Assembly: GCF_003996985.1 (NCBI RefSeq)
Contig: NZ_RJJX01000020.1
Location: 1 to 64,000, forward strand
Direction of reading: 5' to 3'
DNA: 64,000 nucleotides
Origin: Ancylomarina longa
Lineage (GTDB): Bacteria > Bacteroidota > Bacteroidia > Bacteroidales > Marinifilaceae
The translations under genes were made by a program, and so were the position numbers. Of the stretch, positions 54,006-62,336 are shown one piece after another. Numbering within the stretch: position 1 is the stretch's first letter; each line of letters starts with the position of its first letter. The notes under the pieces are model-generated. The model was not told the origin of the DNA, ran no database searches, and saw only the letters and a list, made by a program, of their open reading frames with translations.

Positions 54006-56315
54006 ATGCTTCTAACTCTCAGAAAACTTTTATGTATTCTCCTCTTTCTTCCTATACTAAACAACATAGGAATTGCTCAGAATAGAATTCAAAAAGCAGA
54101 AGAATTATTGCCAAATACTAAGGGAGAAGAAAGAATTGCATTGTTAAATGAATTATCTAATCTTTATTGGGATGCTAATCCGGATAAAAGTATTGAATAC
54201 GCAAAGGAAATCGTAATCCTTAATTCCAATGATCCGGAAGCAAAAGCTTCCTCCCTATATCATTTAGGGAATCTGTATCGCAAAATCAATAATTACAGAC
54301 TGGCATTGGATTGTCATACACAAGTGCTTGAAATTCGAAAAACGAAGCCTGATCCTATTGCTCTCTCAGCATCTTACAATAATATTGGGGAAATTTACAA
54401 AATCCTGAATAAGTTCGATAGTGCTCTACTGAATTTTAATACTGCTTTGGAGATTCGTAAGAAAGAAGGAAATCAAAAGGGCATTGCCTATACTCTCAAT
54501 AATATTGGAAGTTTATATTGGTTAAAAAAAGATTACTCAAACGCCTTAGAATTCTATTTAAAATCTCTGGAAATTAGATTGAAATTAGGTGATAAATCAG
54601 ATATTGCTTCCTCCTTAAATAACTTGGGTAATGTTTACAAAAACCTCGATAAATATAATAAAGCATTAGACTACTATAATAAAGCCTTAAAAATAAGGAA
54701 AGAGCTTGGAGATAAATCTCTTATTGCCTATACCTTAAATGATATCGGCGGAATATATTGGCGTCTAAATAATTACAATGAATCTCTTCGCTTTTATAAT
54801 CAATCGCTTGAATTGAGAAAAACATTGGGAAACCGAAGAAATATTGCTGCTACACTTAAAAATATTGGAACCGTTTACAAGGATTTAAATGAATTGGATT
54901 TTTCACTAAAACATTATAATGAATCCCTAAAGATATATGATGAGATAGCTGATATCAAAGAACAGGCAAATGTGTTTTCGCTAATAGGAAACTTATATCA
55001 AGCCTATAATAACTTCGACAAGAGTCTAGAATATCACAAGATTGCCTTAAATCTGCATAAAAAATTAGGCAATGTTAAAGGAATCGCATATTCCTCAAAT
55101 AGTATTGGTAAAATCTTAATGAACTATTACAAAAGCGAAGAGGCTGAACAATTCCTGCTGGAAGCTTTTAAGAATGCAAACCTATCGAATGATAGAAATT
55201 TACAAAAAACTACCGCTGAAAATTTATTTGAATATTATTCCAATCAAGGAGATTATAAGAAAGCTCTCCAATATTATCGGAAATATTCCAATACTCAATA
55301 TGATAGTATCATGGATCAATTGAGTAAAAATAAGATTTCCGAATTTGAAGCCAAATACGAGATCTCCCAAAAGAAGGATGAAATTAAAAGCTTAAAAGAA
55401 TATAGCAGAATGCAAGCTATTCTTATATATTTATTTATCACCTTAATATTATCTGCTGGAGTTATTGGCTACTTCGTAAAGAAAAATATAAAAATAAGAA
55501 AAGAAGCTACGATTGCTCTTACTTCGAAAAATAAGGAATTAGAAGAGATCAACTCCAGACTTCAGGAAATCGATTTGGTATTAAGAGATTCCAACCTTAC
55601 TATGGATAAAATCTTTAATATTATCTCGAATGACTTGCGAGAACCTTTTGATGAATTAAAAAGAATTAGTAATCATTTGGTAGATAGTTTTAATGAACCA
55701 GAAATCGAAAAACAACTAAAATTAGCTCAGGAAATCAGAGAATTATCTTCTCATGTAAATGATTTGGTGGAAAATGTTCTGTTATGGTCCGCTTCTCAAG
55801 CCGGCAAAACAAAATACATCCCCAGCACTTTTAGTATTAAAGAAATTTTAAACCGCTCAATTCAAATATTATCGGGTCCTATTATCGAAAAAAACATAAA
55901 AATCATTTTCAATATGGATAGCAAATCAGTGGCTTACGCTGATATAGCTGCAATTTCTGAAGTCTTTAAAAATTTGCTCTCTAATGCTATTAAATTTTCA
56001 TATCCCGAAGGAAAAATTACGATATCTGCCAACGAAAAAAAATATTGGATAGAATTGGAAATTTCCGATGAAGGAATAGGTATGAGTAAATCAAACCTGA
56101 ATAAAATTTTTCGTTTAGACGGAAATTATTTAGCACTTGGTACTGCAAAGGAAAAAGGTGCAGGAGTTGGATTATTACTCTGTAAAGAATACATAATAAA
56201 AAATGGAGGTAAAATCTGGGCTGAAAGTGAAGAAGGCAAAGGCAGTAGTTTTTACATTACTATTCCTAAATCAGAAAAACTAATGGACTCTGTACCCAAA
56301 ATTCCAAGTGCATAA
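54006..56315 (+). CDS. TPR-containing sensor histidine kinase with substituted phospho-acceptor
   Basis: The 769-aa protein has an N-terminal signal-like segment (about residues 7-24), then 8-9 tetratricopeptide repeats (about 60-420; each with repeated NNIGxxYxxLxxYxxALxxYxxxL), a membrane segment (about 475-495, YLFITLILSAGVIGYFV) and a coiled-coil, HisKA-like and ATPase domain. The H-box reads IISNDLREPF; normal is I-A/S-H-D-L-R/K-x-P-F, so the phospho-acceptor H is replaced by N542 (AAT). The ATPase domain is intact: NLLSNAIKFS, DEGIGM and GAGVGLLLCKEYI. It may be a pseudokinase, a phosphatase or a scaffold. No response regulator is adjacent. Confidence 0.9.
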   Translation: MLLTLRKLLCILLFLPILNNIGIAQNRIQKAEELLPNTKGEERIALLNELSNLYWDANPDKSIEYAKEIVILNSNDPEAKASSLYHLGNLYRKINNYRLALDCHTQVLEIRKTKPDPIALSASYNNIGEIYKILNKFDSALLNFNTALEIRKKEGNQKGIAYTLNNIGSLYWLKKDYSNALEFYLKSLEIRLKLGDKSDIASSLNNLGNVYKNLDKYNKALDYYNKALKIRKELGDKSLIAYTLNDIGGIYWRLNNYNESLRFYNQSLELRKTLGNRRNIAATLKNIGTVYKDLNELDFSLKHYNESLKIYDEIADIKEQANVFSLIGNLYQAYNNFDKSLEYHKIALNLHKKLGNVKGIAYSSNSIGKILMNYYKSEEAEQFLLEAFKNANLSNDRNLQKTTAENLFEYYSNQGDYKKALQYYRKYSNTQYDSIMDQLSKNKISEFEAKYEISQKKDEIKSLKEYSRMQAILIYLFITLILSAGVIGYFVKKNIKIRKEATIALTSKNKELEEINSRLQEIDLVLRDSNLTMDKIFNIISNDLREPFDELKRISNHLVDSFNEPEIEKQLKLAQEIRELSSHVNDLVENVLLWSASQAGKTKYIPSTFSIKEILNRSIQILSGPIIEKNIKIIFNMDSKSVAYADIAAISEVFKNLLSNAIKFSYPEGKITISANEKKYWIELEISDEGIGMSKSNLNKIFRLDGNYLALGTAKEKGAGVGLLLCKEYIIKNGGKIWAESEEGKGSSFYITIPKSEKLMDSVPKIPSA

Positions 56316-56360
56316 CCTATAGTATTCTTTTATTTCTTACCATATAGCGTTTTTTCACAT

Positions 56361-56390
56361 AAAAAAAGAGACGTCCAAAGGACATCTCTT
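56361..56390 (-). terminator. Terminator of the CoA transferase gene
   Basis: Minus strand AAGAGATGTCC / GGACGTCTCTT with a small loop and a T run, about 20 bp after the stop. Confidence 0.88.
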
Positions 56391-56409
56391 GTGTATCATA
56401 GTTATCAGA

Positions 56410-57726
56410 TTACTTACACACTTTATTCACAAAGTGATAATGACTTCCGAATCTTTCAAAGGCAGCTTTATCTAATTCTTCTCTAAAATTAGGATGTGCA
56501 ACTGAAATAATCGCCTTTGCTCTTTGTTGTAGCGTTTTTCCTAACAAATTAACAGCACCGTGTTCCGTTACAAACCATCTCATATTGTTACGGGTTGTTA
56601 CTACTCCTGAGCCTTCGATTAGGGTAGGAGTAATTTTTGAAACTCCCTTGCCCGTAACAGATGGCATTGCAATAATAGGAACTCCTCCTTCAGATGCTGC
56701 AGCACCACGTGTAAAATCAATCTGACCACCAACTCCGGAATAATGTCTAGTTCCTATGGAATCCGCACAAACCTGACCAGTTATATCAATTGACAATGCT
56801 GAGTTAATGGCACAAACCTTAGGATTCTGCTTAATCACATGAACTCCATTTGTGTAGGCTACATCCATCATTAACACACCAGGATTGTCATCAACAAAAT
56901 TGTAAAGCTCTTTTGTTCCCATCAGAAATCCAGCAACAATTTTACCTTTATCAAGCTTTTTATTCAACCCGTTCACTACTCCACTTTCAACCAATGGAAG
57001 CAAACCATCTGCGAACATCTCAGTATGTACTCCCAGGTTTTTGTGATTTCCTAGCTGAGCCAAAACAGCATTTGGAATTCCACCAATACCCATTTGCAAA
57101 CAAGCTCCATCAGGAATTAAATTTGCAACATTTTTACCTATTTCAACCTCTAAATCGGACAAAGGAGCGTTTCCATGCTCAACAAGAGGAGAATCGTCCT
57201 CACAAAAAATATCGAATGCACTAAGAGGCATCATTGCATCACCAAAAGCACGAGGCACATTAGGATTAATTATTGCAATAACTTTGTCTGCTTCCTCGAC
57301 AGCCGCTCTTGTACAATCAACAGATGTTCCTAAGGAAACAAATCCATGTTTATCGGGTACACTCACTTGTACAACAGCCAAGTTAACATTCAAATAGCCT
57401 TCTCGAATTAACAACTGAGTTTCGCTTAAGAAAACGGGAATATAATCTGCATATCCAGCTTGTGTTTGTTTGCGGACGTTTGCTCCAACAAACAAAGACT
57501 CCAGGTTAAAAATACCTTCAAATTCAGGTTCCACATATGGTGCTGCACCTTCTGTATGAATATGTTGTATGGTAACATCGTAAAATTCACCTTTACGACC
57601 TCTGTCGCACATCGCACTAATAAATTTATTTGGAGTTGCGGCTACAGAATGCAAATGGATTCTATCTCCAGACTTAATCACCTTTGCTGCTTCCTCAAAA
57701 GAAACTGTTTTGATCTCTTTACGCAT
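56410..57726 (-). CDS. Acetyl-CoA hydrolase/transferase family protein
   Basis: This 438-aa protein transfers CoA between acyl groups. Features are an N-terminal domain (AAKVIKSGDRIHLHSVAATP, about residues 13-32), the catalytic-glutamate region GVHTEMFADGLLPLVESG, LQMGIGGIPNAVLAQLG and GGQIDFTRGAAASEGGVPIIAM. The closest recalled types are 4-hydroxybutyrate or propionyl-CoA:succinate CoA transferases. With methylmalonyl-CoA mutase in the same chromosome region, a propionate-linked transferase is attractive but unproved. It has its own terminator. No clear -7 motif was found upstream. Confidence 0.9.
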   Translation of the reverse strand: MRKEIKTVSFEEAAKVIKSGDRIHLHSVAATPNKFISAMCDRGRKGEFYDVTIQHIHTEGAAPYVEPEFEGIFNLESLFVGANVRKQTQAGYADYIPVFLSETQLLIREGYLNVNLAVVQVSVPDKHGFVSLGTSVDCTRAAVEEADKVIAIINPNVPRAFGDAMMPLSAFDIFCEDDSPLVEHGNAPLSDLEVEIGKNVANLIPDGACLQMGIGGIPNAVLAQLGNHKNLGVHTEMFADGLLPLVESGVVNGLNKKLDKGKIVAGFLMGTKELYNFVDDNPGVLMMDVAYTNGVHVIKQNPKVCAINSALSIDITGQVCADSIGTRHYSGVGGQIDFTRGAAASEGGVPIIAMPSVTGKGVSKITPTLIEGSGVVTTRNNMRWFVTEHGAVNLLGKTLQQRAKAIISVAHPNFREELDKAAFERFGSHYHFVNKVCK

Positions 57727-57960
57727 CTTTTACTCGGTTTTATATTGTGGTTTATAATTTCAATTTCGCCGACTAAAGTAGTATATTTTTCAAGCCTTAA
57801 ATCTGCTCTTTAGCAGGAGTGCTACAGAACATATCTTTGCACAATCTTCTTGATAAGATTTTGAGTTTTAATAAAATGATTATACAAATAGCTCGAGCCT
57901 TTCCAATATATTTAGTGCAATCGATTTTCGTATAACATTCTTCTTCCTAAACTAACTTAA

Positions 57961-57997
57961 AAACAAAAAAAAGAAGCCGGGATGAAAATCCCGGCTT
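57961..57997 (-). terminator. Strong terminator for minus-strand transcription from the oxyR side
   Basis: The arms AAGCCGGGAT and ATCCCGGCTT enclose GAAA or TTTC depending on strand. On the minus strand the hairpin is followed by a T run. It lies between oxyR and a gene start, so it terminates a transcript beginning between 57998 and 58231. Confidence 0.9.
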
Positions 57998-58136
57998 CAA
58001 AACCCAAACATCTAATAAAACTTAAATAACAAAAACTATCAAACTATTATTTCTTATAACCCTATAATAAAGTATTCTTCAAACTATATTTCGAATACTT
58101 TTAAAAAATAATATCCTTTACTAATTTGTTTATCAC
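57961..58136 (-). ncRNA. Candidate small RNA divergent from oxyR
   Basis: A minus-strand transcript of about 175 nt is predicted. Its promoter has TAGCTTTG (58143-58150) as -7 and TTG (58168-58170) as -33 with a 17-bp spacer, and it ends at the strong terminator near 57973. No ORF of useful size lies inside. The placement, divergent from oxyR, matches E. coli OxyS in position only; homology is not claimed. It could also be an untranslated leader without a gene or a small peptide transcript. Confidence 0.5.
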
Positions 58137-58142
58137 AAGATA

Positions 58143-58170
58143 CAAAGCTATATCTTATCAAGCAAATCAA
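58143..58170 (-). promoter_or_regulatory. Promoter of the candidate small RNA
   Basis: Minus-strand TTG, 17 bp, then TAGCTTTG. This fits the Bacteroidota -33/-7 pattern. It nearly abuts the oxyR promoter on the other strand. Confidence 0.5.
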
Positions 58171-58198
58171 TAATGTTTATGATCTGATAGATATTGTT

Positions 58199-58206
58199 TA
58201 TATTTG
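58199..58206 (+). promoter_or_regulatory. -7 motif of oxyR
   Basis: TATATTTG matches TAnnTTTG, 26 bp before the ATG, with a TTTATG sequence roughly 20 bp upstream as a poor -33. Confidence 0.5.
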
Positions 58207-58231
58207 ACAGAACTAAAAATCATAGAAGCAA

Positions 58232-59173
58232 ATGATCACCATCACTCAATTGGAATATATTATTGCCGTAGATTCTTATAGACATTTTGCAACTGCTGCT
58301 GACAAATGTTTTATTACTCAACCAACTTTAAGCATGCAAATTAAGAAGTTGGAGGAATTTCTAGATGTAAATATTTTCGACAGAACTAAACAGCCTATTA
58401 TCCCTACTGATGTTGGTGCATCAATAATAGAACAAGCAAGAATTATCCTTGGTGAAACAAAAAAAATAGATGACATCATTAAAGAATATAAAAACACGAT
58501 TGATGGAAATTTAAAAATTGGTATCATACCTACATTGGCGCCTTTTCTATTACCTATGTTCATTGGAGATTATATCCGTAAATATCCTGATGTTAAGGTG
58601 GAGGTTGAAGAAATGGTTTCTGAAGAGATAATGCAAAGCCTGAAGAAAGATAAAATTGACGTTGGGATCTTTGTTACTCCAGCGAAAGATGAACTAATAA
58701 TTGAGCATCCCTTATTTTATGAAGAAATGATGATTTATGCTCACAAGGATCATCAAATCCTTAAACAATCCTTAATAGAAGTAAAAGACATTGCAACTCC
58801 TGAAATATGGATGCTTGGAGATGGACATTGTTTCAGAAATCAGGTAATTAACCTTTGTAAAATGCATGATTTACAACATCAGGAGTTACCTTTCGAATTT
58901 GAAAGCAATTCATTAGAAACATTAATGAAAATTGTAGACAAGGAGGGTGGGTTCACCTTAATTCCAGAATTGGCAACTCAATATTTGGCACCGGAAAAAC
59001 TTTCTCAGGTGAAACAATTTTCAAATTTACATCCTCTTCGTGAGGTCAGTCTCGTATATTCCCGTCATTATTCCAAACAAAAGTTACTAAGACTTCTGGC
59101 TGAACACATACAAGATATAATCCCCAAGGAGCTTTTAAAAAGCGATAGGGGAACTATTGTTGAATGGAGGTAA
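58232..59173 (+). CDS. oxyR: Hydrogen-peroxide-inducible genes activator OxyR
   Basis: This LysR-family regulator has 313 aa. The N-terminal helix-turn-helix is ITQLEYIIAVDSYRHFATAADKCFITQPTLSMQIKKLEE (residues about 4-42). In the sensor domain the redox pair is C200 and C209 in DGHCFRNQVINLC, the same C-x8-C spacing as E. coli C199 and C208. Peroxide forms a disulfide between these and turns the protein into an activator. The cysteine spacing makes this a genuine OxyR rather than a general LysR protein. It is likely autoregulated by sites in the divergent region. Confidence 0.95.
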   Translation: MITITQLEYIIAVDSYRHFATAADKCFITQPTLSMQIKKLEEFLDVNIFDRTKQPIIPTDVGASIIEQARIILGETKKIDDIIKEYKNTIDGNLKIGIIPTLAPFLLPMFIGDYIRKYPDVKVEVEEMVSEEIMQSLKKDKIDVGIFVTPAKDELIIEHPLFYEEMMIYAHKDHQILKQSLIEVKDIATPEIWMLGDGHCFRNQVINLCKMHDLQHQELPFEFESNSLETLMKIVDKEGGFTLIPELATQYLAPEKLSQVKQFSNLHPLREVSLVYSRHYSKQKLLRLLAEHIQDIIPKELLKSDRGTIVEWR

Positions 59174-59397
59174 TTTTTTTTCTACTTAAATTGAAGCACT
59201 TAGTTCAATTCTTTTTAGAATCATTTATTTTTTCAAAAAAAGCTTTGCCGATTTCAATAATTATCTCTTTCTTTGCAGCGCTAAAGAAAAAAACAGAAGT
59301 CTTTTCTTCTTTCTTTTGCTAGTACTTTGAATAGATTTACTGCAAGTGTTTGTGAAAATAAAATTTTGCTATATCTTTGCAGCTCGAAAAATTAGTT
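59174..59397. other. Intergenic region between oxyR and the tRNA genes
   Basis: This 224-bp gap holds the tRNA promoter (59350-59379) but no clear oxyR terminator beyond an AT-rich stretch. Nothing else is recognised. Confidence 0.5.
59350..59379 (+). promoter_or_regulatory. Promoter of the first tRNA-Glu
   Basis: TTG at 59350-59352 and TATCTTTG at 59372-59379 with a 19-bp spacer, ending 18 bp before the tRNA. A good match to the Bacteroidota consensus. Confidence 0.65.
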
Positions 59398-59469
59398 GGT
59401 CCGTTCGTCTAGGGGTTAGGACGCCAGATTTTCATTCTGGTAACACGGGTTCGATTCCCGTACGGACTA
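59398..59469 (+). tRNA. tRNA-Glu (anticodon TTC), copy 1
   Basis: The cloverleaf is clear: acceptor GGTCCGT pairing with ACGGACT, D-loop TCGTCTAGGGGTTAGGA, anticodon stem and loop CCAGATTTTCATTCTGG with TTC anticodon, T-stem ACGGG / CCCGT around the TTCGATT loop. The discriminator is A at 59469. CCA is not encoded (C-T-G follows). Confidence 0.97.
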
Positions 59470-59477
59470 CTGAAATT

Positions 59478-59509
59478 TTGTAGCAAATAAGAAATTTAAC
59501 TTATCTTTG
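59478..59509 (+). promoter_or_regulatory. Promoter of the second tRNA-Glu
   Basis: TTG at 59478-59480 and TATCTTTG at 59502-59509 with a 21-bp spacer. It gives the second tRNA its own promoter. Confidence 0.6.
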
Positions 59510-59529
59510 CTACGCATTTAATAACTAAT

Positions 59530-59601
59530 GGTCCGTTCGTCTAGGGGTTAGGACGCCAGATTTTCATTCTGGTAACACGGGTTCGATTCCCGTACGGACT
59601 A
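59530..59601 (+). tRNA. tRNA-Glu (anticodon TTC), copy 2
   Basis: The 72-nt sequence is identical to copy 1. Here the discriminator A at 59601 is followed by CCA in the DNA (59602-59604). rpsT follows after 31 bp. Confidence 0.97.
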
Positions 59602-59632
59602 CCAAGATAAATAATTTAGATAACTTTAAGAG

Positions 59633-59884
59633 ATGGCAAATCATCAATCTTCAATTAAAAGAATCAGACAGTCTGAAAAAAGAAGAGTACACAACAAGTA
59701 TTTCGCTAAGACTGCCCGAAATGCTGTAAGAATGTTACGTGCTACTACAGATAAGGAAGCTGCTAATGAATTACTTCCAAAAGTTACTGCAATGTTGGAT
59801 AAACTTGCAAAGACTAATATAATTCATAAAAACAAAGCAGCTAACTTGAAATCTAAATTAGCTACACACGTAAATAAGCTTTAA
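59633..59884 (+). CDS. rpsT: 30S ribosomal protein S20
   Basis: S20 binds 16S rRNA early in 30S assembly. The 83-aa protein is basic and helical with the usual start [21 protein letters not shown] and the conserved ending [16 protein letters not shown]. The ATG lies 31 bp after tRNA-Glu copy 2, so it may be read from the tRNA promoter. A clear terminator follows. Confidence 0.97.
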   Translation: MANHQSSIKRIRQSEKRRVHNKYFAKTARNAVRMLRATTDKEAANELLPKVTAMLDKLAKTNIIHKNKAANLKSKLATHVNKL

Positions 59885-59904
59885 GAAACTATAACTCTAT
59901 TATT

Positions 59905-59931
59905 AAGGGTTCTCCTACGAGAACCCTTTTT
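59905..59931 (+). terminator. Terminator of rpsT
   Basis: Arms AGGGTTCTC and GAGAACCCT with a 4-nt loop and T5. Confidence 0.92.
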
Positions 59932-60102
59932 GTGCATGTAGTAAATTCATCTTTCATTTTTCCATATTATTTTATACGTTTATATTTGATTTCATAATTA
60001 CAATAGGGTTTGTGATACCTGAAAAGAAACTAATTTCACAACCTAATAATTTAATTGTGTGAACAATTTATATACAACGCTATCTTATTTTTTTAAATAA
60101 TA

Positions 60103-60798
60103 ATGGAAGAATACAAAAAGCTAAGCATTAAGGATTGGGCTCTTGAAGATCGTCCTCGGGAAAAGCTAATGTACAAAGGTGTGAAGAGCTTATCTTCAGC
60201 AGAACTTTTAGCAATAATTATCGGTAGTGGCAATCGCAAACAATCTGCGGTAGAACTATCCAAGACAATTCTCTCCCACTGCCATAATGATCTCAATCAG
60301 CTGGCAAAGAAAACTATTCCTGAATTAATTAAGATCCCTGGTATTGGGGAAGCGAAGGCTATTAGTATCATCTCCGCCTTGGAACTTGGGCGTCGGCAAA
60401 AAGCATTCCCAAGCAAACAAAAACAATCGATTACCGGAAGTCGTGATGCCTTTGAAATATTATCTCCTTATGTTGAAAACTTAGGCCATGAAGAATTTTG
60501 GATTATATATCTAAATCGGGCAAATAAAATTATTGAAATTAAAAATGTATCCTCAGGTGGAATTACAGGAACTGTTTTTGATATTCGATTGGTATTTAAA
60601 GATGCCCTAATGTTGGAAGCAACTAATATTATTCTTTGCCATAACCACCCCTCCGGAAATTTACAACCGTCAAATGCAGATAAAGATATCACTCACAGAA
60701 CGATTGAGGCTGGAAAACTCATGAATATTTCTATTTTAGATCATCTCATCATAGCAGATGATCAATACTTTAGCTTTGCTGATGAAAGTCTAATTTAG
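60103..60798 (+). CDS. radC: RadC family protein
   Basis: The 231-aa protein has an N-terminal UPF0758 helix-hairpin-helix segment (about residues 33-85; IPGIGEAKAISIISALELGRR) and a JAB/MPN metal-binding domain with HNHPSGNLQPSNAD (HxHxxxxxxxxD). RadC was named for DNA repair, but a general repair role is doubtful. Start at ATG 60103 (MEEYKKLSIKDWALEDRPREKL), the usual family N-terminus. Confidence 0.93.
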   Translation: MEEYKKLSIKDWALEDRPREKLMYKGVKSLSSAELLAIIIGSGNRKQSAVELSKTILSHCHNDLNQLAKKTIPELIKIPGIGEAKAISIISALELGRRQKAFPSKQKQSITGSRDAFEILSPYVENLGHEEFWIIYLNRANKIIEIKNVSSGGITGTVFDIRLVFKDALMLEATNIILCHNHPSGNLQPSNADKDITHRTIEAGKLMNISILDHLIIADDQYFSFADESLI

Positions 60799-60856
60799 AA
60801 TGAATTAGCTTACGATGTTTTGCAGCACAACAATCCTTTTAATCACAAATTATGAC

Positions 60857-60864
60857 TACATTTG
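60857..60864 (+). promoter_or_regulatory. -7 motif of upp
   Basis: TACATTTG matches TAnnTTTG, 29 bp before the ATG. Confidence 0.5.
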
Positions 60865-60892
60865 CGTTCAGCTAATTTTTAAATAATTAAAC

Positions 60893-61549
60893 ATGGTGGT
60901 TCATACAATCGGAGCTAATAACTCCCTCTTTAACCAATTTATAGCTGAAATCCGAAATATTGACATACAAAAAGATTCTCTTCGATTTAGAAGAAATCTG
61001 GAAAGAGTTGGTGAGATATTTGCTTACGAAATCAGCAAAACTTTAGAATTTTCAGAAAAATCAATTCAAACTCCCTTAGGAGAATCCTTAATCCATCTTC
61101 CTCAAAGCGAAGTAGTTGTAACCTCTATCATGAGAGCAGGTTTACCTTTACATACTGGGCTACTTAATTATTTCGATGGTGCCGAAAATGCATTCATTTC
61201 CGCATATCGTAAATATACAGATGATGGTGAATTCAAAATTAACTTTGAATATATTTCTTCTCCGTCTATTGAAGGAAAGGTTGTAATTCTTGCAGATCCA
61301 ATGTTGGCAACGGGTTCCTCTATGGAGCTAGCTTATAAAGCATTATTATCAAAGGGAACACCAAAACATGTTCATGTAGTTTCTGTGATTGCCAGTGAAA
61401 AAGGAGTTGAATTTGTGAAAAATAATTTACCTAAAAAGAACACTACACTTTGGATGGGGGCGATTGATCAGAAATTAAATTCTAAATCTTACATTGTCCC
61501 TGGCTGTGGAGATGCAGGAGATTTAGCTTTTGGTGCTAAATTAGGATAG
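60893..61549 (+). CDS. upp: Uracil phosphoribosyltransferase
   Basis: The 218-aa enzyme makes UMP from uracil and PRPP. It has the PRPP-binding loop VVILADPMLATGSSM (about residues 123-137), MRAGLPLHTGLL and the uracil-site ending YIVPGCGDAGDLAFGAK. The length is close to the usual 208-217. It is a single-gene unit with a terminator. The salvage role is standard. Confidence 0.95.
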   Translation: MVVHTIGANNSLFNQFIAEIRNIDIQKDSLRFRRNLERVGEIFAYEISKTLEFSEKSIQTPLGESLIHLPQSEVVVTSIMRAGLPLHTGLLNYFDGAENAFISAYRKYTDDGEFKINFEYISSPSIEGKVVILADPMLATGSSMELAYKALLSKGTPKHVHVVSVIASEKGVEFVKNNLPKKNTTLWMGAIDQKLNSKSYIVPGCGDAGDLAFGAKLG

Positions 61550-61574
61550 TAAATAACTAAGATATTTATATCTA

Positions 61575-61598
61575 GGGCTACTTTAGTAGCCCTTTTTT
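61575..61598 (+). terminator. Terminator of upp
   Basis: Arms GGGCTAC and GTAGCCC with TTTA loop and T6. Confidence 0.9.
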
Positions 61599-61659
61599 AT
61601 TTCTTAATTACAATAACTAATTAATAAAATTAGAATAATTATTCAGGTTTCATTTTTAT

Positions 61660-62145
61660 TTAAACAAAGCGTTTCACCTCCAATTTATCCTGACACTCAT
61701 TGAAAAGTTCGTTTATGGTTTTATTTAATATTGGATGAACCAGATCCGGGAGAATTTCATTCATAGGCATTAGAGCAAACATTCTTTCCTGTATTCTTGG
61801 ATGAGGTATTTCCAAATGATCCGAATGATAAATCTGGCTATCGTAAAAGAGAATATCAATATCAATAGTTCTTTCACTATATCTGTTTTTTTTTCGAATC
61901 CGCCCCATTATTTTCTCAATAGATTGCGTTCTTTCAAGCACTTCCAAGGGACTCAACTTTGTTTCAATTGCAAGAACCTGATTTAAAAAGTTTAATTCAT
62001 GTTCAAATCCCCAAGGTTCAGTTTCATAAATTGAGGAACACTGATTTACTTTTCCAATATCCTTCTCCAAATAGTTAGCAGAATCTTTCAATATTTGCTC
62101 CCTATCACCCAAATTACCACCTATCAAAAATATAACTTTAGCCAT
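61660..62145 (-). CDS. folK: 2-amino-4-hydroxy-6-hydroxymethyldihydropteridine diphosphokinase
   Basis: FolK transfers pyrophosphate from ATP to the pterin in folate synthesis. The 161-aa protein has LIGGNLGDREQIL (about residues 6-18), SSIYETEPWGFEHELNFLNQVLAIET (about 37-62) and the signature NRYSERTIDIDILFYDSQI (about 88-106) with two metal-binding aspartates, plus IPHPRIQERMFALMPM. It is convergent with upp and divergent from sppA. Confidence 0.94.
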   Translation of the reverse strand: MAKVIFLIGGNLGDREQILKDSANYLEKDIGKVNQCSSIYETEPWGFEHELNFLNQVLAIETKLSPLEVLERTQSIEKIMGRIRKKNRYSERTIDIDILFYDSQIYHSDHLEIPHPRIQERMFALMPMNEILPDLVHPILNKTINELFNECQDKLEVKRFV

Positions 62146-62245
62146 TTTCTAGATTTTAATCGGTAAAAGAAACAAAGAAATCCTTTCTAACAAAGCTTAC
62201 ATCGAAAAATTAAACTTGAGTGAAAATTTTATCAGTTAAATTAAA

Positions 62246-62253
62246 TATATTTG
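62246..62253 (+). promoter_or_regulatory. -7 motif of sppA
   Basis: TATATTTG matches TAnnTTTG, 84 bp upstream of the sppA ATG. Confidence 0.55.
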
Positions 62254-62336
62254 TTATTAGTGATTTTTACATAAACATTAACTTCTTGACAAGTTAAAAT
62301 ACTTAAAGAGTAGAAAAACTAATTAAATAAAAAAAT

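Larger units (their letters stand above)
57727..58231. other. Intergenic region between CoA transferase gene and oxyR
   Basis: This 505-bp gap contains a minus-strand terminator (57961-57997), a possible minus-strand small RNA with promoter (to 58170), and the oxyR promoter. I see nothing identifiable in 57740-57960 except AT-rich sequence. Confidence 0.6.
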
